A stretch of 37,113 nt of DNA from CAZAKZ01 sp964485695 (GCA_964485695.1 CAZAKZ010000045.1:1-37113), one strand, 5' to 3'. Positions 24,699-33,047 are shown, counted from the first letter of the stretch. Notes: a model not told the origin generated them from the letters alone. Program-made: numbers and translations.

Positions 24699-26007
24699 GG
24701 AAGAGGTCGAGGTCACCGGTGTAGGCCTCCATTCGGGCAAGCCGGTCACGCTCAAGATCCGCCCGGCCCCGCCGGATCACGGCCTCATCTTCGTCCGCAC
24801 CGACGTGGACGATTCTCCTCTCATCGCCGCGTCCTTCGAAAATGCCCGGCGGCTGGATCGCCGCACCGCTCTGGTGGTGGATTCGGTGGAGGTCCAGACC
24901 GTGGAGCACCTCCTGGCCGCGCTGTGGGCCCTCCAGGTGGACAACGCCATCCTGGAGGTGGACGCCGAGGAGATCCCGGGAGCCGACGGCAGCGCCAAGC
25001 CCTTCGTAGACGCCTTTGCCGGTGCGGGGACCGTGGACCAGAAGGTGCCCAAGAAGGGATTCGCCCTGGACCAGACCATAAGCGTCACCGATGAGACGAG
25101 TGTGCTGGTGGCTGTGCCCAACGAGAACGGATTCGGGGTGAGCTACACCCTGGACTATGCCACCCACAACGGCGGAGCCTTTCCCGTCCAGCACTTCGAG
25201 CGCCCCGAGCTGACGCCTGAGGTCTTCATCGAGGAGATCGTTCCGGCCCGCACCTTCTGTCTGGAGCAGGAAGCCAAGGCGCTCCGGGACGCCGGGCTGG
25301 GCCGGGGGGCCAACTACCAGAACACCCTTGTCGTCAATGATTCGGGCGACGTCATCGAGAACAAGCTCAGATTCCCCGACGAGTTCGCCCGACACAAGAT
25401 CCTGGACCTCGTCGGAGACCTCTGCCTCCTCGAGGCCGATCTCCAGGCGCACCTCATCGGCACCAAGACCGGCCACGACCTGAACCGGAAGATGGTGGGG
25501 GAGCTGATGCGCATCATGCACGACCTGGAGGACAGGGACGTGCTGCAGCGCACCGGCCGCATCGATATCAATGAGATCATGCGGATTCTGCCCCACCGGT
25601 ATCCCTTCCTGCTGGTGGACCGGGTCGTGGAGGTGGACGGCATCCGGCGGGCCGTGGGCATCAAGAACGTCACCATCAACGAAGCCTACTTCCAGGGCCA
25701 CTACCCCCAGCAGCCCATCATGCCCGGTGTGCTCCAGATCGAGGCCATGGCCCAGATTTCCGGCGTGCTCCTGCTGCGCAAGCTGGAGAATACCGGCAAG
25801 ATCGCGGTGCTGGCCAGCATCGACAAGGTGAAGCTGCGCAAGGCGGTCTTTCCGGGCGACCAGCTCAGGCTGGAGGCGGTGAGCATACGCGTGCGGCCCT
25901 CCATCGGCCACGTGCGCACCACGGCCAGGGTCAACAATGTGCTGGTGGCCGAGGCCGAGCTCAAGTTCATGCTGCTGGATCCGGCCGGGGGAGGAGAGAC
26001 CCGGTGA
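24667..26007 (+). CDS. lpxC/fabZ: Bifunctional LpxC deacetylase / FabZ dehydratase
   Basis: 446 residues, a fusion. Residues 1-about 295 are LpxC, the zinc deacetylase committing UDP-3-O-acyl-GlcNAc to lipid A: TGVGLHSGKPV, zinc His in QTVEHLLAAL, zinc His/Asp in FARHKILDLVGDL, catalytic His in GTKTGHDLNRK. Residues about 305-446 are the hotdog dehydratase FabZ: MRILPHRYPFLLVDR (catalytic His) and PQQPIMPGVLQIEAMAQ (catalytic Glu). The start is TTG, preceded by AAGGTGG inside lpxD. This fusion is known from Bacteroidota and Planctomycetota. The fused FabZ supplies hydroxyacyl-ACP balance between fatty-acid and lipid A synthesis. Confidence 0.95.
   Translation: MRNQRNQRTIKEEVEVTGVGLHSGKPVTLKIRPAPPDHGLIFVRTDVDDSPLIAASFENARRLDRRTALVVDSVEVQTVEHLLAALWALQVDNAILEVDAEEIPGADGSAKPFVDAFAGAGTVDQKVPKKGFALDQTISVTDETSVLVAVPNENGFGVSYTLDYATHNGGAFPVQHFERPELTPEVFIEEIVPARTFCLEQEAKALRDAGLGRGANYQNTLVVNDSGDVIENKLRFPDEFARHKILDLVGDLCLLEADLQAHLIGTKTGHDLNRKMVGELMRIMHDLEDRDVLQRTGRIDINEIMRILPHRYPFLLVDRVVEVDGIRRAVGIKNVTINEAYFQGHYPQQPIMPGVLQIEAMAQISGVLLLRKLENTGKIAVLASIDKVKLRKAVFPGDQLRLEAVSIRVRPSIGHVRTTARVNNVLVAEAELKFMLLDPAGGGETR
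24669..24686 (+). repeat. 9-bp tandem duplication read in two frames
   Basis: GAGGAATCA occurs twice in a row (24669-24677, 24678-24686) inside the lpxD/lpxC overlap. In the lpxD frame it gives EES-EES near the C-terminus; in the lpxC frame it gives RNQ-RNQ at the N-terminus. Being a multiple of three, it preserves both frames. Confidence 0.9.
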
Positions 26008-26110
26008 GGGATTTCCGCTCCGGGTGGAGCGAGGTTTCCTCTTGCCCCCGGGCCCCCGCATCCCGTCCCACCGGGGGAGCCCCGTTGCCTACAGGTGGAA
26101 GAGGTTGAAG

Positions 26111-27130
26111 ATGCTCAGGACCGTCGTCATCGGTGTGGGCCACCTCGGGAGGCACCACGCCCGCATCGTTCACGAATCCAGCGAAGCCGAACTGGTGGCC
26201 GTGGTGGACACCGATGCGGAGCGCGCCAGGGAGATCGCCGAACCCCTGGGTGTGCCCGCCGTGACCCGGGTGGACCCGATCCCGGGGGGCCTGGATGCAC
26301 TGGATGCAGCCGTCATCGCCGTCCCCACCCCCTTTCACGCCGATCTGGCTCTCCCACTCCTCGAGCGAGGCCTGGCAGTGCTGGTGGAGAAACCCCTGGC
26401 TGAGGACGTGGCCTCGGCGAGGCGCCTGGTGGAGGCGGCCGAGGCGTCCGGGGCCGTGCTCCAGGTGGGCCACGTGGAGCGATTCAACCCTGCGGTCATG
26501 GCCATCCTGGATATGGGGCTCAAGCCGGTCTACATCGATGCGCGGCGCATCAGCCCTTTTACCCTCCGTTCCGCGGACGTGGGCGTGGTCATCGACCTGA
26601 TGATCCACGACCTGGACATCGTACTCCACCTCGTGGGCCAGCGGCCGAAGACCACCCAGGCTCTGGGCGTGGGTGTCATCACGGGCAAGGAGGACATGGC
26701 CAACGTCCGCCTCACGTTTCCCTCCGGAGCCGTGGCGGACATCACCGCCAGCCGCCTGGCCCTGAAGACCGAACGGCGCATCCGGCTCTTCAGCACCGAC
26801 GCCTACGTGAGCCTCGATTACGTGGCCCGACAGGGTGTGGTCTACCGGGCCGATCCCCGGCTGAAGCTGAGCGAGTTCGGCGCCGCGGGCATGGATGCCC
26901 TCCGGGCGTCAACGAACTTCATCGACCTCTTCCAGCAGGGCCTCCTCACCATGACCCAGCTGGAGATGGGCGACCACGAACCCCTGGCCAAGGAGTTCGA
27001 GGCCTTTGCGGCCGCGGCCCGGCGGGAGGTCCTTCCGGCGGTGACGGGGAGAGACGGCCTGGAGGCCATCCAGGTGGCCGAAGCGGTGCAGAACGACGTC
27101 CGGGCCTTCGCTGAACAATTCAGCGTCTAA
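26111..27130 (+). CDS. Gfo/Idh/MocA-family oxidoreductase in the lipid A locus
   Basis: 339 residues. There is a Rossmann NAD(P)-binding domain with VIGVGHLGRHHARIV and the family hallmark VLVEKPLAEDVASARRLVEAA, then the alpha/beta substrate domain with DLMIHDLDIVLHLVG. The neighbourhood (lpxD, lpxC-fabZ, then lpxB) suggests a sugar-nucleotide substrate. A known precedent is GnnA, a Gfo/Idh enzyme encoded among lpx genes in Acidithiobacillus and Leptospira, which oxidises the 3-position of UDP-GlcNAc so that GnnB can aminate it. No GnnB-like aminotransferase is in the window, so this assignment is inference. The start at 26111 (AGAGG about 6 nt upstream) gives the typical N-terminus. The 3' end overlaps lpxB by 11 bp. 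Confidence 0.85.
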   Translation: MLRTVVIGVGHLGRHHARIVHESSEAELVAVVDTDAERAREIAEPLGVPAVTRVDPIPGGLDALDAAVIAVPTPFHADLALPLLERGLAVLVEKPLAEDVASARRLVEAAEASGAVLQVGHVERFNPAVMAILDMGLKPVYIDARRISPFTLRSADVGVVIDLMIHDLDIVLHLVGQRPKTTQALGVGVITGKEDMANVRLTFPSGAVADITASRLALKTERRIRLFSTDAYVSLDYVARQGVVYRADPRLKLSEFGAAGMDALRASTNFIDLFQQGLLTMTQLEMGDHEPLAKEFEAFAAAARREVLPAVTGRDGLEAIQVAEAVQNDVRAFAEQFSV

Positions 27131-28238
27131 CTAGATCCAGGATCTCCCGGGCCGCGCTCTCCGAGGGATGCATGCCCACCAGGGAGGACCGGACGTGGTC
27201 CAGTCCTTCCACCATGGCGTCCCGTCGGGCCGGATCGTCCAGGAGGGCGGCGGCCGCGGCCGTGATCCGGGGGGCGGCGTTTCCGGAGACCAGGAACTCC
27301 GGCACCAGCTCGCGGCCCGCCAGGAGGTTTACCAGAGTAATGTAGGGCGCGGTCACGACCAGCCGGGCGCCGAAGCGGGACAGCCATCCCACGGGATAGG
27401 CCACCACCATGGGGGTCCGGAAGTAGGTGCATTCCAGGGTGGAAGTGCCGGAGGAGGTCAGAACGAGGGCGGCGTCGCGCTGGATCCGGTGGGTCGATCC
27501 CACCTCCACCGGCGCGTCCAGTCCGGCTTCCCGAACCCGGCGCTGCATCTCCGGCAGGAAGGTTTCGCTGGCACAGGCCACCCGGGCATGGAGGCCGGGG
27601 CGGTGCGTTTTCAGGGCCAGGAAGACCCGGGCAAACAACGGGAGCAGGCGCCGCCACTCCTGAGACCGGCTCCCGGGGAGCAGCCCGATGAGGGAGGCCG
27701 CATCCGGGGGGGGCGCACCCAGGTCCGATTCCTCCCGGGCCAGACGGTCGATGAGAGGGTGTCCCACGTATCGCGCCTCCACGCCCCGATCCCGGAAGTA
27801 GGCCTCCTCGAAGGGGAGAACCACCAGGAGCCTGTCGATACGCTGCTGGATCTTCCGAATGCGCCAGGGCGCCCAGGCCCAGACCTGGGGGGCCACGAAT
27901 TGCACCACGGGAATGCCGAGGCGCTTCGCCACCTTGGCCACCACGAAGTGCCAGCCGGGAAAATCGATGAGGACCACGGCGTCGGGCCGATGTTCGGACA
28001 GGTAGGCCTCGGTGCGGCGGAGCAGATCCCGGAGCTTCGGAAGGTGTCGTACTACACGCACTACGCCCATGACCGCCAGGGAGGGGAGAGGATAGAGGAT
28101 CTGAACGCCGGCCTTTTCCATGGCCGGGCCGCCGTAGCCCGTGAGGCGGATCCCGGGCTCGAGATCCTCGAGAGCGGCTGCGAGGGAGGCCCCGAGGTGG
28201 TCACCGCTCAGCTCCCCCGCACTCAGGTAGAGGTGCAT
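27120..28238 (-). CDS. lpxB: Lipid-A-disaccharide synthase LpxB
   Basis: 372 residues, normal for LpxB, the membrane-associated GT-B glycosyltransferase that joins UDP-diacylglucosamine and lipid X. Motifs are the N-terminal LYLSAGELSGDHLGA, LIDFPGWHF, FVAPQVWAWAPWRIRKI, LLPGSRSQEWRRLLP, LTSSGTSTLECTYFRTPMVVAY and LVNLLAGRELVPEFL. It is convergent with the Gfo/Idh gene, overlapping it by 11 bp at the stops, so it is not part of the same transcript; in most genomes it follows lpxA directionally. The ATG has no evident Shine-Dalgarno. Confidence 0.96.
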   Translation of the reverse strand: MHLYLSAGELSGDHLGASLAAALEDLEPGIRLTGYGGPAMEKAGVQILYPLPSLAVMGVVRVVRHLPKLRDLLRRTEAYLSEHRPDAVVLIDFPGWHFVVAKVAKRLGIPVVQFVAPQVWAWAPWRIRKIQQRIDRLLVVLPFEEAYFRDRGVEARYVGHPLIDRLAREESDLGAPPPDAASLIGLLPGSRSQEWRRLLPLFARVFLALKTHRPGLHARVACASETFLPEMQRRVREAGLDAPVEVGSTHRIQRDAALVLTSSGTSTLECTYFRTPMVVAYPVGWLSRFGARLVVTAPYITLVNLLAGRELVPEFLVSGNAAPRITAAAAALLDDPARRDAMVEGLDHVRSSLVGMHPSESAAREILDLVRR

Positions 28239-28261
28239 ATGTATTGCAAGATCTTTTGAAT

Positions 28262-28267
28262 AGTATA
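28262..28267 (-). promoter_or_regulatory. Candidate -10 element for lpxB
   Basis: TATACT on the minus strand (28267-28262), 24 bp before the lpxB ATG. A matching -35 is not evident. The octamer AGTATACT is palindromic, so it could also serve the plus-strand rpsB leader. Confidence 0.35.
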
Positions 28268-28686
28268 CTTGTGGCCTGGTTTCAGAACAGTCCGGGGCCC
28301 GGGAATGGCGAGATCCCCTTCAAGAAAGGGAGCCGGCCGGCCGACTATTGAACGGGTCGGGCTCCCCTGCGTCAACAGTCCCTCGGAGGGCCTTGAAATG
28401 CCCCGTTCTCCTGAATGATCCCCTTGCCCTGGTTCTGAAAGGATCTTAGAATCTCCTTTTCGGAGTCGATCCTCTCCCTGCAGATGGCAAGAAACTGCAA
28501 GGAGATGGGTCCAGCGCCGGCGTGTGGCCGGAATTCGGGGATTCGCTCGGACCAGACCGGGCCCTCCCGGACTCGTTGATTTCACTCCGGTATCGCCGTT
28601 TTCCATGAAACGGCACTTGAACTCTCCCGACGGGGTCGAGATAGGGATGAAATCCCCCGCGGGAACTCGAAAGAGGAGGTGTTTTC
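28268..28686 (+). other. Long structured region upstream of rpsB
   Basis: About 420 bp without a gene. Three potential hairpins are visible: 28328-28366 (GGGAGC with GCTCCC, and inside it CCGAC with GTCGG), 28441-28472 (GGATC with GATCC, inner CTCC with GGAG), and 28479-28499 (TGCAG with CTGCA). If transcribed on the plus strand these form a leader for rpsB-tsf-pyrH-frr, where feedback by S2 is known in other bacteria. No previously described leader motif is recognised. A weak promoter guess is TTGAAC (28617-28622) with GATAGG 17 bp later. Confidence 0.4.
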
Positions 28687-29766
28687 TTGGCCATCGTTCC
28701 CGTTGATTCGCTACTCGAGGCAGGCGTCCACTTCGGCCACAGGGTCAGCCGGTGGAACCCCAAGATGTCTCCCTACATCTACGGAAAGCGAAATCTGATC
28801 CACATCATCGACCTCAAGATGACCCTCAGAGGTATGATTCGCGCCACGCATTTTCTCTCCCGTATCAGCGCCCAGGGCAAGTCCGTCCTGTTCGTCGGCA
28901 CCAAGCGCCAGGCCAAGGGCCTCATCGAGCGGGCGGCCAAGTCCCTCGAGATGCCCTACGTCTGCGACCGCTGGATCGGCGGCCTCCTCACCAACAACAG
29001 CGTCGTCAAGAAGCGTCTGAAGCGCCTCTTCGAGCTGGAGGCCATGGAGACGGATGGAACCATCAATATCTACAAGAAGAAGGAAATCAGCGCCCTGCGC
29101 CGGGAGAAGCGCAGAATCCTTAGGAACCTCGACGGGGTGCGCAGCATGGACGGGCTGCCCGGCGCCCTGGTCATCGTGGACCCCAACCGGGAGAAGACGG
29201 CGCTGCTGGAGGCCAACCGCCTCGACATTCCGGTCGTCGCCTTTCTGGACACCGACTGCGATCCGGACCTGGTGGACATTCCCGTCCCCGGCAACGACGA
29301 CGCCATGCGGTCCATCCAGGTCATCCTGGACCAGCTGGTCAACGCCGTGGGAGAGGGGCGAAAGGCCTGGAAGGAGCAGAAGGCGGCCGAGGAGAAGGCC
29401 AAGAAGGAGATCGAGGAGCGTGAGCGGCGAGAGCGGGAGATGCTCGAAGAGGCCCGGAAGAAACGGGCGTCCGAGGAAGCCGCAGCCAAGGCGGCCGTGG
29501 AGGCGGCCATGAAGAAGCGGGCCGCGGAACAGGCCCCGCCGCCGCCGGCCCCCGAAGCGCCTCCGGCTCCGGCCGCTCCGGAAGCGGCACCTGCCCCGGC
29601 GCCTGCACCGGCTCCGGTTCCTCCGCCTGAGCCCGCACAGGCACCAGCGCCCGCACCGGCGCCGGCGTCGGATCCCGCGGTGACCTTCGAGCCCACCGAG
29701 GCGAAACCCGAGACCCCGGCCCCGGAGGCCGGGCCGGAGACGAAACCCGAGGCAAGCGAGGCCTGA
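28687..29766 (+). CDS. rpsB: 30S ribosomal protein S2 with long C-terminal tail
   Basis: 359 residues against a usual 230-260. Residues 1-about 225 are S2: LLEAGVHFGHRVSRWNPKMSPYIYGKRN, VLFVGTKRQAKGLIERAA, DRWIGGLLTNN and DTDCDPDLVDIPVPGNDDA. Then comes a charged Lys/Glu/Arg helix likely to be a coiled coil (about 225-285), and an Ala/Pro-rich low-complexity tail (about 285-359). The start is TTG, placed 6 nt after a strong AGGAGGT and giving the expected MAIVPV N-terminus. It heads the conserved rpsB-tsf-pyrH-frr order. The tail is probably disordered and has no assigned role. Confidence 0.95.
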   Translation: MAIVPVDSLLEAGVHFGHRVSRWNPKMSPYIYGKRNLIHIIDLKMTLRGMIRATHFLSRISAQGKSVLFVGTKRQAKGLIERAAKSLEMPYVCDRWIGGLLTNNSVVKKRLKRLFELEAMETDGTINIYKKKEISALRREKRRILRNLDGVRSMDGLPGALVIVDPNREKTALLEANRLDIPVVAFLDTDCDPDLVDIPVPGNDDAMRSIQVILDQLVNAVGEGRKAWKEQKAAEEKAKKEIEERERREREMLEEARKKRASEEAAAKAAVEAAMKKRAAEQAPPPPAPEAPPAPAAPEAAPAPAPAPAPVPPPEPAQAPAPAPAPASDPAVTFEPTEAKPETPAPEAGPETKPEASEA

Positions 29767-29902
29767 TGCTCCGGACCGGAGCCGTGAAGGACTGCGGGTG
29801 CGCCGGCTCCGGCTCCCGAGGCATCCGCGTGGTGGACTCCGTTCCAGGCAGCCTGTCCCCCGGACTCGATGAGCAGAAACAGATAACAGGAGAAGAACAT
29901 TC

Positions 29903-30496
29903 ATGGGCATTTCCGCTAAAGAGGTGAAGGAACTCCGCGACCGGACCGGCGTGGGGATGATGGATTGCAAGAGGGCCCTGGTCGAGGCGGACGGGGATAT
30001 CGACAAGGCCGTGGAAATCCTGCGCAAGAGTGGAGCAGCCAAGGCCGTGAAAAAAGCCTCTCGCGAGATCAAGGAAGGCGCCATCGGCTCTTACATCCAC
30101 CACAACGGCAAGGTCGGAACCATGGTGGAGCTGGGTTGCGAGACCGACTTCGTGGCCCGGAGCGACGACTTCAAGGCCCTGCTCAAGGACCTCTGCCAGC
30201 AGGTGGCGGCCACCGCGCCCCTGGCCGTGGACGAAACGGGCCTGGACCCGGCCCTGCTGGAGAAGGAGAAGGAGATCTACACGGAACAGATCAAGGCCGA
30301 AGGTAAGCCCGATCACATCATCGGCAAGATCGTGGAAGGCCGGCTGAACAAGTTCAAGAAGGAAGTCTGTCTTCTCGACCAGCCGTTCATCAAGGACGAT
30401 AAGAAGGTGATCCAGGACGTGGTGCAGGATTCCATCCAGAAGCTGGGTGAGAACATCACGGTCCTGCGGTTCGTACGGTATCAGTTTGGCGAATAG
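29903..30496 (+). CDS. tsf: Elongation factor Ts (short form)
   Basis: 197 residues, the short EF-Ts type seen in Thermus and several phyla (E. coli has 283). It exchanges GDP for GTP on EF-Tu. The N-terminal UBA-like helix has KELRDRTGVGMMDCKRALVEADGD; the core has IGSYIHHNGKVGTMVEL and CETDFVAR, which contact EF-Tu; the C-terminus has LLDQPFIKD. AGGAGA precedes the ATG by about 8 nt. The 136-bp gap after rpsB contains a small hairpin (29768-29782) without a T-tract. Confidence 0.96.
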   Translation: MGISAKEVKELRDRTGVGMMDCKRALVEADGDIDKAVEILRKSGAAKAVKKASREIKEGAIGSYIHHNGKVGTMVELGCETDFVARSDDFKALLKDLCQQVAATAPLAVDETGLDPALLEKEKEIYTEQIKAEGKPDHIIGKIVEGRLNKFKKEVCLLDQPFIKDDKKVIQDVVQDSIQKLGENITVLRFVRYQFGE

Positions 30497-30508
30497 CCGG
30501 AGGGAATC

Positions 30509-31243
30509 ATGGCCCTCAAGTACCGCCGCCTCCTGTTGAAGGCGGGAGGGGAATCGCTGTCGAGTCCGGGTGCCACCTGCATCGACGTGGAAGCCGTCGA
30601 GAAGACGGCGGATCTGTTCGTCTCCCTCCACGACCTCGGCGCCGAGGTGGGGGGGGTGCTCGGGGGAGGAAACATCCTCCGCGGCGGCACCCTGGCCGGG
30701 GGCACCTTGACCCGAACCACGGCGGACGCCATGGGCATGCTCGCCACCGTCATGAACGCCCTGGCCCTCGGGGACGCCCTCAAGGCCCGCGGCAAGGACG
30801 CCCGGGTCCTGACCCCATTCCAGGTGGGTGGTTTCACGGAGCTCTTCTCCGCCTCCGCGGCCCGGCGCTACCTGGAGGCGGGGTGCATCCTGCTCCTGGC
30901 CGGGGGCACGGGAAATCCCTACTTCACGACCGACACCGGTGCGGCCATGTACGCCGCCGAGATCGAAGCCGAGATCCTGGTGAAGGCCACCAAGGTGGAC
31001 GGCGTATATTCCGACGATCCGATGGTCAACCCGGATGCGATCCGGTATAACACCTTGACGTATCGCGAGGTCATCGAGCGCAACCTGGGCGTGATGGACA
31101 TCACGGCCGTCACCCTCTGCATGGAAAACCGGATTCCCGTGGTGGTCTGCAATCTCTGGCAGGAGGGGGCCGTGGAAGCCGTGGTCCAGGGCAACCTCGA
31201 AACGGGAACATGGATCGGGAGTAACGGGAGTTTTCCGGAGTGA
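30509..31243 (+). CDS. pyrH: Uridylate kinase (UMP kinase)
   Basis: 244 residues, the bacterial amino-acid-kinase-type UMP kinase. It phosphorylates UMP to UDP, feeding pyrimidine and UDP-sugar pools. Motifs are LLLKAGGESLSS (P-loop equivalent), VLGGGNILRGG, TTADAMGMLATVMNALAL, GTGNPYFTTDTGAAMYAAEI and LVKATKVDGVYSDDP. The usual LKLSGE reads LKAGGE here, a mild deviation. GGAGG is 5 nt before the ATG. It follows tsf by 12 bp and nearly abuts frr. Confidence 0.95.
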   Translation: MALKYRRLLLKAGGESLSSPGATCIDVEAVEKTADLFVSLHDLGAEVGGVLGGGNILRGGTLAGGTLTRTTADAMGMLATVMNALALGDALKARGKDARVLTPFQVGGFTELFSASAARRYLEAGCILLLAGGTGNPYFTTDTGAAMYAAEIEAEILVKATKVDGVYSDDPMVNPDAIRYNTLTYREVIERNLGVMDITAVTLCMENRIPVVVCNLWQEGAVEAVVQGNLETGTWIGSNGSFPE

Positions 31244-31246
31244 TTC

Positions 31247-31807
31247 ATGATGTGGGACGAAATCCTGAAAGAGACCCAAGACCGCATGGTCAAGGCCGTC
31301 CAGTTCTTCTCTGACGAGCTCAAGGGCATCCGGACGGGCCGCGCGTCCCCCGGTCTGGTGGAGGGGATCAAGGTGGACTACTACGGCTCCTCCACACCGC
31401 TGAAACAGCTGGCGACCATTGCCATTCCCGAGCCCCGCCAGATCGTGGTGAAGCCCTTCGACGTCAGTGCCGTATCCGAAGTGGTAAAGGCGATCCAGAA
31501 GAGCGACCTGGGCATCACGCCCCAGAACGACGGCAAGATCATCCGCCTCAACCTTCCGCCCATGAGCCAGGAGCAGCGGGACAAGACCGTCGCCCGGGTG
31601 AAGGAGATGGCCGAGGAGTGCCGCATCTCCGTGAGGAACATCCGCCGCGACGGAAACAAACAGGCGGATCAGGCCGGCAAGGACAAGGACCTGTCCGAGG
31701 ATGACGTGAAGAGCCTGCAGACCAGCATCCAGGACGAGACCCGGAAGGCCGAAAAGGAGATCGACGAGGTCCTCGAGAAGAAGAGCGAGGAGATCCGAAC
31801 GCTCTGA
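31247..31807 (+). CDS. frr: Ribosome recycling factor
   Basis: 186 residues, normal for RRF, which splits post-termination ribosomes with EF-G. Motifs include ELKGIRTGRASPGLVEGIKVDYYGSSTPLKQLATI, IVVKPFD and the three-helix bundle ERQ-type region EQRDKTVARVKEMAEECRISVRNIRRDGNK. The ATG at 31247 is 7 nt after GGAG at the pyrH stop; a second adjacent ATG follows. It ends the rpsB operon. Confidence 0.96.
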   Translation: MMWDEILKETQDRMVKAVQFFSDELKGIRTGRASPGLVEGIKVDYYGSSTPLKQLATIAIPEPRQIVVKPFDVSAVSEVVKAIQKSDLGITPQNDGKIIRLNLPPMSQEQRDKTVARVKEMAEECRISVRNIRRDGNKQADQAGKDKDLSEDDVKSLQTSIQDETRKAEKEIDEVLEKKSEEIRTL

Positions 31808-31835
31808 GAACGCTCCGGGAACCCGTTGAATCCCC

Positions 31836-31864
31836 TTGAGTCTCCGGATCCTGAGGTCTATAAG
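31836..31864 (+). promoter_or_regulatory. Promoter of the tRNA-Lys gene
   Basis: TTGAGT (31836-31841) and TATAAG (31859-31864) are separated by 17 bp. The -10 matches consensus at 5 of 6 positions. Transcription would start near 31871, about 13 nt before the mature tRNA 5' end. Confidence 0.65.
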
Positions 31865-31883
31865 ACAGCCTGAACGCACCGGT

Positions 31884-31958
31884 GGGGGCGTAGCTCAGCG
31901 GTAGAGCAGTGGCCTTTTAAGCCATTGGCCGAAGGTTCGATTCCTTCCGCCCTCACCA
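31884..31958 (+). tRNA. tRNA-Lys (anticodon UUU)
   Basis: A full cloverleaf fits. The acceptor stem is GGGGGCG with CGCCCTC (one G-U pair), with D arm GCTC-AGCGGTA-GAGC, a 5-bp anticodon stem with loop CTTTTAA (anticodon TTT, preceded by U33), a five-base variable loop, and T arm GAAGG-TTCGATT-CCTTC. The discriminator base A and an encoded CCA end the gene. A T-run (31959-31963) follows at once and may serve as terminator. No other tRNA is nearby. Confidence 0.96.
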
Positions 31959-32082
31959 TTTTTCGTTTCCAGTGCCGCACCCGCCCTGATCCCCCTACCG
32001 TATTCCCTCAGGCTCGCATTTCAGGTATGATTCAACAAGAGAACATTCTCCATTTGGATTTGTAACATTGAGAGGACACACC

Positions 32083-32997
32083 ATGCGAATCCCCGTTTTC
32101 ATCCTGATCACCCTGCTCCTTGCCGGCCTGGTCGGCGCCCAGGTCATGATCCCGATTCCCGCGTTCAACAATACCTTTTCGAGCTCCAGCTTGACCCGCG
32201 GCTACTTCTTCCAGGCTCCCATCGACTTCTCCATCGTGGGGCTCCGGGTGCCGGACGAGACGAATCACGGCAAGCAGAACGTGGCGGTCGTCAAGATGAC
32301 CACCACGCCGCCGGTGTGGCCCACCACCGGCCCGGGCAGCGTCGAGTTCTTCAAGGCCGGCGAGCCCAGCAACATCATCATTCCCTGCCAGGTCCCCTTC
32401 AAGAAGGGCGAATGGGTCTGCCTCCTCGGGGCGTGCGGCGATGCGAGCATGATGCACAACTCCTACGCCGCGTCGGGCACGTACAAGAGCAATGTCCTGG
32501 GCAACCCGGTAAACCTCGACCGTTTCGGCACCCAGACCAACATCGTTGCCAACCAGGGCAAGGGGCCCTACTGGAGCATCATCAACAGCACCCTCAGCCG
32601 CGTGGAGGTCTACGTGGCGTCGGCCACCTTGACCGGCTCGGGCTCCGGCGCGCCGGGCACGGCCATCGACTTCACCCTCTCGTCCCCGATCGACGCCGGC
32701 CTGCCCTACCAGATGGGCAGCTCCTTCGGGAACGGCCCGATCCCCATTGACACGCGTACCCTTGGCCTCTCGGCCGACGGTCTCCTGCTCCTGAGCGTGG
32801 GCGGTCTGCTGCCTTCGGTCTTCCAGAACTACGCCGACTTGCTGGACGCCAAGGGTGCGGCCACGGCCAAGCTCAACATCCCCAACGCTCCGGTGCTGAA
32901 GGGCCTCCGGATCTACACCGCCTTCGTGACCCTCAAAGCAACGGCGCCGTCGGGGATCTCCAGCATCAGCAACACCTTCCTCTTCACCATTACCTGA
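32083..32997 (+). CDS. Exported protein with planctomycete-type C-terminal beta module
   Basis: 304 residues. A clear signal peptide, IPVFILITLLLAGLVGA-Q, is cleaved near residue 19. The N-terminal part (about 20-190) is beta-rich, with paired Cys residues (IIPCQVPF, WVCLLGAC), and has no family I know. The C-terminal about 110 residues begin GAPGTAIDFTLSS and contain YQMGSSFGNGPIPIDTRTLGLSADGLL, then LLDAKGAATAKLNIPNAPVLKGLRIYTAFVTL and ISNTFLFTI. I recognise this module from many exported proteins of Planctomycetota by memory. GAGGA is about 6 nt before the ATG at 32083; an upstream TTG is less likely. The convergent neighbour carries the same module. Confidence 0.8.
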   Translation: MRIPVFILITLLLAGLVGAQVMIPIPAFNNTFSSSSLTRGYFFQAPIDFSIVGLRVPDETNHGKQNVAVVKMTTTPPVWPTTGPGSVEFFKAGEPSNIIIPCQVPFKKGEWVCLLGACGDASMMHNSYAASGTYKSNVLGNPVNLDRFGTQTNIVANQGKGPYWSIINSTLSRVEVYVASATLTGSGSGAPGTAIDFTLSSPIDAGLPYQMGSSFGNGPIPIDTRTLGLSADGLLLLSVGGLLPSVFQNYADLLDAKGAATAKLNIPNAPVLKGLRIYTAFVTLKATAPSGISSISNTFLFTIT

Positions 32998-33017
32998 ACT
33001 CGCCCGGAACGAGATGC

Positions 33018-33047
33018 ACGCGCCCCCCGCCGGAGCGGGGGGCGCGT
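33018..33047. terminator. Strong 12-bp GC hairpin between convergent genes
   Basis: ACGCGCCCCCCG (33018-33029) and its perfect complement (33036-33047) enclose a 6-nt loop. It lies between two convergent stops (32997 and 33072) and probably serves both as a transcription end. There is no T-tract, so intrinsic termination would rely on the stem alone or on Rho. Confidence 0.6.

Noticed and set aside
29339..31879. Long minus-strand frame opposite rpsB, tsf, pyrH and frr
   Set aside because: It covers four conserved genes on the other strand and has no domain of its own.
31884..31958. tRNA-Lys as an integration site for a genomic island
   Set aside because: No integrase and no direct repeat of the tRNA 3' end were seen in the downstream 5 kb, although the downstream genes are accessory in type.
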